The notes under the pieces: model-generated
Told to the model about the DNA's origin: nothing
Databases searched by the model: none
What the model saw: the letters and a program-made list of their open reading frames with translations, nothing else
Part shown: positions 17,701-23,942 of the stretch, one piece after another
Position numbering within the stretch: the stretch's first letter is position 1
Layout of the letters: the number at the start of each line of letters is the position of its first letter
Position numbers and translations under genes: made by a program
Origin: Bacteroidales bacterium
GTDB lineage: Bacteria > Bacteroidota > Bacteroidia > Bacteroidales > Paludibacteraceae
Assembly (NCBI GenBank): GCA_012518275.1
Contig: JAAYSS010000104.1
Span: 1 to 49,324, forward strand
DNA length: 49,324 bases
Direction of reading: 5' to 3'

Positions 17701-18431
17701 GTCTGCCTTTCTCCATCAATTAAAGCATAATACTCCGGATGTTTATCAAATTCTGCTTTATTGGCAGCAACAATAGCATTATAAGCATGACCTGTGTTGA
17801 GTGCATAACCGCCATCTCGATTTACACTCCACCAGTGGTTTTGATCTAACTCATACTCTGACCAGATTCCATGACCAGACCAAACTCTACGGTGATTATA
17901 GTCTGGAACTTCTTTAATATGTAAAGCAACCTCTAATCTTTCTTTTTTTGGAATTACCTCCCACTTTTTCATCGGGAAAAATTGCCTATAGCCTAATTGT
18001 GTGAGAAAGTCAAATACTGCGTATTCCACGGCGAGAGGAGTTGCACCAATTATATAGACACCATTGCTATGTGATTTGATTTCGTAACCTTGACGTTGTC
18101 CCGGATGATTTAAATCAAACTCAGGCTTGAAAGGCAGGTTAGAAAAATCATTCATAGTTCCAATAGCAATACCTGAAGAGCCATCTCCTGTTGTGGTTTG
18201 AAAAGTTGCTCCACTTATTTTTGAGAGATAGTCTGCTAAAACTACTGCTGATTGTTTAATAGTCGGTGAAGCAGTTGCAGAAGTTAATATCATATAATTA
18301 GCCATTCCATTATCAGCAAGTAAGACATTTGTTGAAGCTTCAGAAAAGTGTATTCTGGCTTCAATCGAATATGTCTTCCCAAGCGAAAAAATTAAGAATA
18401 AGGCAATTATAAATGATGTTTTTTTTCTCAT
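14787..18431 (-). CDS. DUF4838 protein fused to a BspA-like domain and T9SS sorting tail
   Basis: A 1214-residue exported protein. Residues 1 to about 838 parallel the stand-alone DUF4838 protein at 3967 throughout (signal peptide, GH67-like N-terminal domain, cysteine motif DGGGWCQCKECLKMG, C-terminal beta modules ending LLPEEVIEKDGLS). From residue 841 (genome 15911) it continues as a near-complete copy of the BspA-like proteins next door, without their signal peptide: NPDAFITVWEPTKTSIKYPG, DUF285 repeats (MFQGCTNLTG, GATSFNQPLYWNV), and a T9SS tail (FSLLRNPIQEF, IVITDLNGKIIVVQS, KGVYVAIY). The frame is continuous. The putative DUF4838 glycosidase is thus likely surface-anchored next to a binding module, while its paralogue is not. 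The activity of DUF4838 is unproven. Confidence 0.88.
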   Translation of the reverse strand: MRKKTSFIIALFLIFSLGKTYSIEARIHFSEASTNVLLADNGMANYMILTSATASPTIKQSAVVLADYLSKISGATFQTTTGDGSSGIAIGTMNDFSNLPFKPEFDLNHPGQRQGYEIKSHSNGVYIIGATPLAVEYAVFDFLTQLGYRQFFPMKKWEVIPKKERLEVALHIKEVPDYNHRRVWSGHGIWSEYELDQNHWWSVNRDGGYALNTGHAYNAIVAANKAEFDKHPEYYALIDGERQTSVKEIKFCISNPSLRQLVVNHALKQFQRNPKLESISMDPSDGGGWCQCKECLKMGSPSTRAVFLSNTVAQAVRELYQGKKIGMYAYNQHSPAPEIDVDKDVVVSVATSFISGGMNVDEIIDGWAAKGAVLGIREYYNVLTWSKLLPGRSKGSNLSYLQKSISDFYNKGARYLTSEACDDWIPSGLGYYVAEKLLWNIDEDVLAITDDFFNRAFGPSAQTIKEYYTFLDGSEPTMLASDPIGRMYRLLKQAREEAQSDSVILSRIDDLVLYTRYTELFKDYETTSNVTEKQVKFNELMSFIEGIKENRILHTLGIDKSLHWKDYSPDPDAYVKPVWVNKIYTSEEIEELINNGIANNELFDFQPIEFSNKLMPVHFINDKLIYPHLNPRRNTWRYYTWVDELLQPIKIEITGGLIAHYRDRGNVKVNLTKLGGASDNGTYETLIQTDASTPPNGITNTVVLTPKQVGLHAIDISDGNDKTADTWNNYYKTFTGDAEIEGSFYFYVPKGTRKVGMYHKLIKGTLYDGDDNEVFVFKNTSAYQSFPVAEGQDGKIWSFKDARGIIKLMTVPPYFSLNPRYMLLPEEVIEKDGLSVVKSQNPDAFITVWEPTKTSIKYPGIGNDYSIVVRDLESYAIVRTIPNASSSLNNPYEIKGLTKTRYGLEVTPNSTTATDFNGFRVLQGTSIIPDYEKLNLKEIRRWGAIQWDYKNGLTNAFRECKNVELTAVDFPVFATNMYLSGMFQGCTNLTGVFSSISNWDTSKVRLMPYLFKGATSFNQPLYWNVANVNNFIDAFNGASLFNQNLGNWTIKGPAGIVNAGRMFDNSGMDCDNYAATLIGWANNSETADKVTLGAAGIAYDSTASDARALLINREWVITDSGMCVQTGVDSSYNDVSEFSLLRNPIQEFAHFNFKPSVAGDNIVITDLNGKIIVVQSIDEGKTKLSIPLSHLQKGVYVAIYRNIQGKQTALKLVR

Positions 18432-18492
18432 ACAATGAATAATAAAACTAAGAACACAATATACTATTTCAGCAGTTCTACTACTACTTTAC

Positions 18493-20016
18493 TTATTTAA
18501 CTTTAAAAATGCCTAACACATTATATCCATTTATAAAGTCAACCTGATTGGCTATTCTTGCAGGGTGCCCTAATTTGTTTTTTAAATAAAATGCCAATTT
18601 ATATTTTCCTTTTTCTTTAGGCATATCAAATGTTCCATTAAGAGTGTACACGGGTAATGTGTTGTCTGAATAATCTTCAGCTGAACGACTATGCCAATGA
18701 ACAGGTTCACCTGATTCTACCGTACTAATGAGTTTGTTATCTTTATCTAACAATGCAAATCCACTCTCTAAATTGAATGCTGCAGAAAAGCCGTGATTAA
18801 CCAAATTCATTTTCACGGAAAGTTTTGAGTCATTTTTCTTGACTAAAACATTTTGAATTTCAATTCGATAACCTAAAAAATCTCTCACAAACTCAAACAC
18901 ATTTCGTTCTACTTGTTGTCCTTTTCTGTTTTTAAACCATCCGGGAGCATAAGTGATTTTATTCTCTTTCAACCACTCTTCGGTGATGGGTTGTTTCTTC
19001 CATCTTTGCATAGCTGTTTCGTCATCCGGGAAATCCTTATAGCCATGCAATAAACTTAGTGTAGTATTTCTCTGCTCCGATAGTTGTAATATACCATAAT
19101 AGCCGTCACAGAAAATATTCTGTTGCAAACACCATGAACTCCAAAACAACTCAGCATCTTGAGGAGCATAAGGCGCTTCCCTAACTGACATTTCCCAGGC
19201 TTCTGTTCCCGGGTCCCACCCTCCGGATCCTTTTCGCCAAGTATCATTTGTTTTTCCGAATAATGCATCGTCATTAAAGCCTACTCGCTTATACCCGGGA
19301 TGACTTTCGGGTAGATATTCCTTCTTATACATTGGTGTTCGGATTTGTACGTACATGTCAGAAGGTACTAAAATATCCAAAATATTTTTTATAATAACAG
19401 AGCGATCCACCGGATATATTTGAGTATGCCACTCTCCCCATGCTCCAATAAATCCTGCTTGATAAACATGTATAATATCTTTCTTTTTGTGGACAATCGG
19501 ACTTAGTTGCTCCATATGACGTAACATCATTGTTTGGTTTGCCTGGTTAACTGAATCTGAACGTACAGAATAAGCAAATCTTAATAAAGCTTTAAGTTTT
19601 AGCTCACTCATAGCATCTAAATATGCTTCTAATGCCATTAATGCATCATCGGGAATATCTCTATCATTGAATTGCCCTAAATAGACATAAACTTGGACAA
19701 GAGTTATTATTTCCGGACTTGTCTCTTCTAATAGTTTCTGCAACATGGCACTTGCATCACTCTTCATTGCCTCATAAGTCCGCTCTATAGGGCGATTATC
19801 TCGCCAAGATGAGAGATATATTATATCTGCTTTAGTTTCCTGACGAAATCCTCTATCCGGATTTTTAAGAAGCAGCTCATCTTCACCCGCAGGTAAAGGT
19901 TGAAAATCCTTTTCTATAATTACGCCTGTTTCTTTTGCCTTCTCAGTACATCCAGCATTACAAATAACCAGAACAGATACTAAAAAAACAATCAACGTTT
20001 CTAGTTTTATTTTCAT
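18493..20016 (-). CDS. DUF4874/DUF4832 family lipoprotein
   Basis: A 507-residue protein with a hydrophobic leader and a lipobox-like end (NAGC, Cys23). The N-terminal DUF4874 hallmark NPDRGFRQE is at residues 52-60. The DUF4832 part carries GFIGAWGEWHT (near 188), AELFWSSWCL and a C-terminal beta domain (LSVKMNLVNHGFSAAFNLES). Acidic residues in GEWH and at barrel strand ends suggest a TIM-barrel glycosidase-like fold, but family function is not established to my knowledge. It starts 87 nt after the FAD oxidoreductase and ends 61 nt before the fusion gene, in the same operon. I expect a periplasmic or outer-membrane role on the same glycan; this is inference from context. Confidence 0.78.
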   Translation of the reverse strand: MKIKLETLIVFLVSVLVICNAGCTEKAKETGVIIEKDFQPLPAGEDELLLKNPDRGFRQETKADIIYLSSWRDNRPIERTYEAMKSDASAMLQKLLEETSPEIITLVQVYVYLGQFNDRDIPDDALMALEAYLDAMSELKLKALLRFAYSVRSDSVNQANQTMMLRHMEQLSPIVHKKKDIIHVYQAGFIGAWGEWHTQIYPVDRSVIIKNILDILVPSDMYVQIRTPMYKKEYLPESHPGYKRVGFNDDALFGKTNDTWRKGSGGWDPGTEAWEMSVREAPYAPQDAELFWSSWCLQQNIFCDGYYGILQLSEQRNTTLSLLHGYKDFPDDETAMQRWKKQPITEEWLKENKITYAPGWFKNRKGQQVERNVFEFVRDFLGYRIEIQNVLVKKNDSKLSVKMNLVNHGFSAAFNLESGFALLDKDNKLISTVESGEPVHWHSRSAEDYSDNTLPVYTLNGTFDMPKEKGKYKLAFYLKNKLGHPARIANQVDFINGYNVLGIFKVK

Positions 20017-20103
20017 AAAATTTTCTTTTAAATTTATTTAAGCATGAAACATGTTTTTAAGAAAACTCAAAAGAGGGTATTACTCGCTTAGTTTTGGGAT
20101 AAT

Positions 20104-22005
20104 TTATTTCTTTGCCTTTGCCCCAATTCCATTTTTCATTAATGTTTTTAATTCACCCAGGTACGACTTATAAACTCCTCTAGGTGTAGTGTTATATTTT
20201 AAAGCTAATGAGGCCGCCATTCCTACAACTTCACCCATCATACCAGTAGTTCGTTGCACCCTAACACTGCCTAATGCAATGTGTGTTACACTGACATTTC
20301 TACCGGCCATAAACAGATTGTCAATATTTCTCGAATACAAAGTCCTATATGGAAGTGCGTATGAACCAATTCCTTGCTGTTCTGCTCTTGATAAAAAATG
20401 ATCTTCATTTTCTAATCCCTCAACTACTAATGGATAATGTAAATCAATGGGCCAAGTTGTTGTATAACTTGCATCTTCATATGGAATATTATTTATCATA
20501 TCTTGTTCTGCAATTACAACATCTCCAATTAACCTTCTCGATTCTCGCTTGCCGCCAATATATGCCACCCAAGACAACTTATTGTTTTTATATTCATCTT
20601 TCTCCTCACTTTGATTTTTAAGATAAGACCAATTCCCAAAGACAGCTCTTAATGCATGGTCTCTTATTCTCTCTATGTCGTATACTTGATCTTGAGTCAT
20701 TCCTGCTTCCCAATTCCATTCTCCTCGAGTTAATTTCTGACTGGTTTCTTCTGAAAACTGAATAGCCCATGGTGTTTCAGGAAAAAGAGATGGCTCTTCA
20801 AGCAAATCTGAATACCATTGAATAGAAGTTCCCATAACTAGATTATCCCCAATTTCCGGAGCACTTTTTTCTCCGGTTTCTTGTTTGCTTTCTCTTCCTA
20901 CTCTAAAATCGGCTCCTGCTAAGAAGCCCACAGTAGCATCTCCTGTGCAATCAGCAAACAATTTTCCTTTAAATATCGACTCCTTACCTGTTAATATATC
21001 TTTCCCTACTACAGCAATAATTTTATTCCTTTTTTTTATAACATCATAAATATGAGTGTTTAAGAATAAATCAATGTTTTTTTCATTTAGGACAAATGCC
21101 ATCTTTCCTTCATCTTCATAATTGATTTTTGGTCCAGCGTTATGTATTTTTCTTCTTGGTTCTTTCTTAACGATTTCAATAATTCTTTTGCTTCTTTCCG
21201 TTGTTGGATTTTGTTCCGCTTCATATAAAGTCCAATACCCAATTGGTCCCATTTCGTCAACCAATTTGCCTAAATTTGGATAAGGGTCCTTAAATATAAG
21301 TCCAGAAAGTCCGACTCTCACTTCTGAACTATTATTGCCTCCTAAAACAGGACGATTCTGTATTAATGCTACTTTACAGCCCAATCTTGCAGCAGAAACA
21401 GCTGTAGTTATTCCGGCAATTCCGCCTCCTACCACAACCAAATCATACTTTCCTTGCTGAACAGGTTTGCTAAATCCTAAGATGTTTTTTCTAAACAATG
21501 AAAGTGCCTTTGGATTATTTGGAGGTGAAAACTCCAAATCTTTGGTCAACAATATAGCATCACACCGACCATTAAATCCAGTCATATCATGAAGAGTCAA
21601 ATCCAAAGTTCCTTTTTCCAAAGATACTATCCCGCCGTCTTGCCAATGCCAATCTTCACCTTCTGTCCCAAATATAGTTTTTGTAAGCAAATTATTATTA
21701 AATAAAAGTTGAAACTTACCGGGAGGATCTACTTTTGAATTCCATGGAGCAGCCCAGTTTCTAGTACGTACCCATACTTTATAGTCTCCCTTTTCATGAA
21801 TTTCCACAGTTGTTTTAGCATCTTGGACTGGTACACCAAGTCCATGAGCCATAAGGTATGAACTTCCCATGACATCCATACTTTGCTGATCTACGACCCA
21901 TCCTCCTCTGTCATTGAAACTTTCGGCTTCAATAAAAATATGTTCTGCAAAAATATTAATATGGATAAAGCATATCGCTGCTAAAAACATTATTCCTTTT
22001 TTCAT
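20104..22005 (-). CDS. Secreted FAD-dependent oxidoreductase with N-terminal CBM6/35-like domain
   Basis: A 633-residue protein with a signal peptide (ends near NIFAE). Residues about 22-155 look like a carbohydrate-binding beta-sandwich (IFIEAESFNDRGGW, MGSSYLMA, GDYKVWVRTRNW, CDAILLT). An FAD_oxidored-type domain follows: dinucleotide-binding YDLVVVGGGIAGITTAVSAA at 187-206, RPVLGGNNSSEVRVG, FADCTGDATVGFLAGADFRV, and the C-terminal flavin-closing segment NLFMAGRNVSVTHIALGSVR. Such proteins recur in Bacteroidota glycan loci, but the reaction is not known; oxidation of a sugar hydroxyl is a reasonable guess. It is the first gene of the minus-strand cluster, transcribed away from the AraC-type regulator. 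Confidence 0.85.
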   Translation of the reverse strand: MKKGIMFLAAICFIHINIFAEHIFIEAESFNDRGGWVVDQQSMDVMGSSYLMAHGLGVPVQDAKTTVEIHEKGDYKVWVRTRNWAAPWNSKVDPPGKFQLLFNNNLLTKTIFGTEGEDWHWQDGGIVSLEKGTLDLTLHDMTGFNGRCDAILLTKDLEFSPPNNPKALSLFRKNILGFSKPVQQGKYDLVVVGGGIAGITTAVSAARLGCKVALIQNRPVLGGNNSSEVRVGLSGLIFKDPYPNLGKLVDEMGPIGYWTLYEAEQNPTTERSKRIIEIVKKEPRRKIHNAGPKINYEDEGKMAFVLNEKNIDLFLNTHIYDVIKKRNKIIAVVGKDILTGKESIFKGKLFADCTGDATVGFLAGADFRVGRESKQETGEKSAPEIGDNLVMGTSIQWYSDLLEEPSLFPETPWAIQFSEETSQKLTRGEWNWEAGMTQDQVYDIERIRDHALRAVFGNWSYLKNQSEEKDEYKNNKLSWVAYIGGKRESRRLIGDVVIAEQDMINNIPYEDASYTTTWPIDLHYPLVVEGLENEDHFLSRAEQQGIGSYALPYRTLYSRNIDNLFMAGRNVSVTHIALGSVRVQRTTGMMGEVVGMAASLALKYNTTPRGVYKSYLGELKTLMKNGIGAKAKK

Positions 22006-22170
22006 AAAATAGTTTTTTATGTTAATTCAATAGTATTATTTTTATCTCTCTTGAGCAACTTTAATAAGATTTGAATTTGAAATCGAACGAAATAAAATCA
22101 GCAAATGAAAAAATGTTGTGTGAACAAGCGTAATCACCTCTACTTTTTCATAAGCTCAATTATGATAATA

Positions 22171-22201
22171 CAAAGTAACTTCATGTTTTTCTATTCGCAA
22201 A
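22171..22201 (-). promoter_or_regulatory. Bacteroidetes-type promoter for the glycan operon
   Basis: On the minus strand a TTTG box (22201-22198) is followed after 19 nt by TTACTTTG (22178-22171), one mismatch from TAnnTTTG. This spacing is ideal for the Bacteroidetes primary sigma factor. It would give a leader of about 160 nt before the FAD oxidoreductase start. Confidence 0.6.
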
Positions 22202-22274
22202 GACTTATTTTGTAAAAACAGCGACACATTGCGTAATTGTTGTTAAAAACAATGAAGTATAACTATAAATATGT

Positions 22275-22282
22275 TATATTTG
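22275..22282 (+). promoter_or_regulatory. -7-like box upstream of the AraC-type regulator
   Basis: TATATTTG matches TAnnTTTG exactly, 44 nt before the regulator ATG. No good TTTG box is seen at the expected distance, which may mean a weak or activated promoter. Confidence 0.4.
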
Positions 22283-22326
22283 TAATAAGTTTACTTTTAA
22301 TACTAATAATTTAACTCGCAACCGTC

Positions 22327-23484
22327 ATGATAAAAATACTTGTTCTTATTGACTCTTCAACAGGCTTTAGTCGCAGTTTTTTAAGCGGAATAATCAAATA
22401 TGCGAATGAAAGGGGTAATTGGTCGTTTTATCGCCTGCCGACTTATTATAAAGTATTATATGGTGAAAAAGGGATTATTCAAAAAATTAAGGAATGGCAG
22501 ATTAATGCCGTGGTAGCTCAGTGGGAATATGGGGAAATCCAGTTTTTAAAAGAACTTAATATCCCTGTTTTTCTTCAAAACTATAAAAAAGACGAAGACT
22601 GGTTTTCTAAAATAGCTGGTAATTATGATGAAGTGGGAGCTATGGCTGCAAATTTTTTCTTTCAAAAAGGGTATGTTAATTTTGCATTCTATGGAGACAA
22701 AGAGTTTTTCTGGTCAAAAGGACGAGCAAAAGGGTATAAAAGAGAGGTGGAAAAATTGAATGGTAATTTTTTCTATTTTGAATCTGAATATTTAACCAAC
22801 AGCCATTGGAGTCACGACCATATAGAATTGAGTAAGTGGCTAAAAGAGCTGCCTAAGCCAGTCGCTTTATTTGCGTGTGATGATTATTTTGCTTTGCAAG
22901 TTTCAGAAATATGTAAAATTATCAATATCTTGATACCCGAGCAAATATCACTTTTAGGTGTGGATAACGATGAGTTTATCTGTAATTTATCATATCCCCC
23001 CATTTCTTCCATTGTAACGAATGATGAAGAGATTGGATACAATACAGGAGAAATACTTCATCGGTTAATCCTAAATAATGAAAATTATTCTTTTATTATT
23101 TCCAAAAAGCCACTTCGTATTGAAGAAAGGCGGTCAACAGAAAAATACAATACATCAGACGAGTACGTTACTAAAATTATTGAATTTATAGAAAAACACA
23201 TAACTACTAAAATTTCAATTGAACAACTAACAGAACTTGTTCCATTATCAAGAAGAAGCCTTGAAAATAGATTTAAAAAAGAGATGGGAATAACTATTTA
23301 TCAGTTCATTCTTGATAGGAAAGTAGATTATATCTCCAAGGAGTTAGTGACAACCAATAAGAACTTACTTGAAATAGCAATAGATGTGGGGTATAATGAT
23401 GCAAGACAGATATTTCGTGTTTTCAAAAAAAACACCGGATACACTCCTAGTAATTATAGGAAAAAATTTACGAAGAAAAGTTGA
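22327..23484 (+). CDS. XylR-type transcriptional regulator (periplasmic-binding-protein-like sensor plus AraC HTH)
   Basis: A 385-residue DNA-binding protein. Residues about 1-265 resemble the LacI/periplasmic sugar-binding fold as found in E. coli XylR: ILVLIDSSTGFSRSFLSGI at the start, PVALFACDDYFALQVSEIC, then IPEQISLLGVDNDEFICNLS and PPISSIVTNDEEIGY. Residues about 280-383 form an AraC double helix-turn-helix (KISIEQLTELVPLSRRSLEN, then LLEIAIDVGYNDARQIFRVF and KKNTGYTPSNYRKK). Proteins of this build bind a sugar and activate nearby operons. It is divergent from the glycan cluster and is the only regulator in it, so I infer that it controls the operon starting at 22005. Confidence 0.88.
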   Translation: MIKILVLIDSSTGFSRSFLSGIIKYANERGNWSFYRLPTYYKVLYGEKGIIQKIKEWQINAVVAQWEYGEIQFLKELNIPVFLQNYKKDEDWFSKIAGNYDEVGAMAANFFFQKGYVNFAFYGDKEFFWSKGRAKGYKREVEKLNGNFFYFESEYLTNSHWSHDHIELSKWLKELPKPVALFACDDYFALQVSEICKIINILIPEQISLLGVDNDEFICNLSYPPISSIVTNDEEIGYNTGEILHRLILNNENYSFIISKKPLRIEERRSTEKYNTSDEYVTKIIEFIEKHITTKISIEQLTELVPLSRRSLENRFKKEMGITIYQFILDRKVDYISKELVTTNKNLLEIAIDVGYNDARQIFRVFKKNTGYTPSNYRKKFTKKS

Positions 23485-23530
23485 TTTCAAAAACAATAAG
23501 CCCACTTACATCATTGTGAGTTTAAAGCTG

Positions 23531-23571
23531 AAAAATAAAAAAGTCCTAATCGCACGTCAGTCAGTTAGGAT
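23531..23571 (-). terminator. Intrinsic terminator downstream of tRNA-Leu
   Basis: On the minus strand TCCTAA (23570-23565) pairs with TTAGGA (23549-23544) around a 15-nt loop and is followed by a T-rich run (CTTTTTTATTTTT). It begins 15 nt past the tRNA-Leu 3' end and also separates it from the regulator gene, which runs the other way. Confidence 0.7.
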
Positions 23572-23584
23572 CTTGTTTCCCGAG

Positions 23585-23668
23585 TGCCCAGAGCCGGGAT
23601 CGAACCGGCAAGGAGATGAATCCATTGGTGTTTGAGACCAACGCGTCTACCAATTCCGCCATCTGGGC
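23585..23668 (-). tRNA. tRNA-Leu (anticodon CAA)
   Basis: An 84-nt class II tRNA. The acceptor arm GCCCAGA pairs with TCTGGGC, followed by discriminator A. The D-arm reads GCGGAATTGGTAGACGC. The anticodon stem TTGGT/ACCAA holds the loop CTCAAAC, giving anticodon CAA. A long variable arm follows, then the T-arm GCCGG-TTCGATC-CCGGC. No CCA is encoded. It reads UUG codons. Confidence 0.97.
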
Positions 23669-23688
23669 ATTTATTTGAAAAGTGATTG

Positions 23689-23720
23689 CAAAAGTAATGG
23701 AAAATATTTAAATGACAAAT
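23689..23720 (-). promoter_or_regulatory. Promoter of tRNA-Leu
   Basis: On the minus strand TTTG (23720-23717), a 20-nt spacer and TACTTTTG (23696-23689) form a full Bacteroidetes consensus, ending 20 nt before the tRNA 5' end. Confidence 0.75.
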
Positions 23721-23769
23721 TTTTTCAAAAAATCATTATTTATTTTCCATAAAACTCAAAAATCATTTG

Positions 23770-23843
23770 TGACTCCGGCGGGATTCTAACCCACGACCTT
23801 CGGAACCGGAATCCGACGTTCTATACAGCTGAACTACGGAGCC
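23770..23843 (-). tRNA. tRNA-Arg (anticodon CCG)
   Basis: A 74-nt tRNA. The acceptor GGCTCCG pairs with CGGAGTC (one G-T), and the discriminator is A. The D-arm reads TAGTTCAGCTGTATAGAAC. The anticodon stem TCGGA/TCCGA holds the loop TTCCGGT, so the anticodon is CCG. The T-arm is GTGGG-TTAGAAT-CCCGC, with TTAGAAT where TTCGAAT is commoner. No CCA is encoded. It reads CGG codons. Confidence 0.95.
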
Positions 23844-23862
23844 TTAGCATAATTTGCATTTG

Positions 23863-23870
23863 CAAAGATA
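23863..23870 (-). promoter_or_regulatory. -7 box of tRNA-Arg(CCG)
   Basis: TATCTTTG on the minus strand matches TAnnTTTG exactly, 19 nt before the tRNA 5' end. No clear TTTG box is seen further upstream. Confidence 0.55.
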
Positions 23871-23942
23871 CAAAAAACTCTGAAAAAATTAATATTCTTA
23901 CAGAGTTTTCCGAAAAAGGGCTGAAAATTTACTTTCTATCGT

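Larger units (their letters stand above)
22006..22326. promoter_or_regulatory. Divergent intergenic region (321 nt) between glycan operon and its regulator
   Basis: AT-rich, with no coding potential that I can support. It contains the minus-strand promoter at 22171-22201 and a plus-strand -7-like box at 22275-22282. An inverted repeat, ATTGTT (22236-22241) with AACAAT (22248-22253) separated by 6 nt, lies between them and is a candidate operator. Confidence 0.5.

Noticed and set aside
23384-23635. Frame running from the end of the AraC-type gene into the tRNA-Leu region
   Set aside because: It overlaps the regulator in another frame and ends inside a tRNA gene, so it is not a plausible protein.
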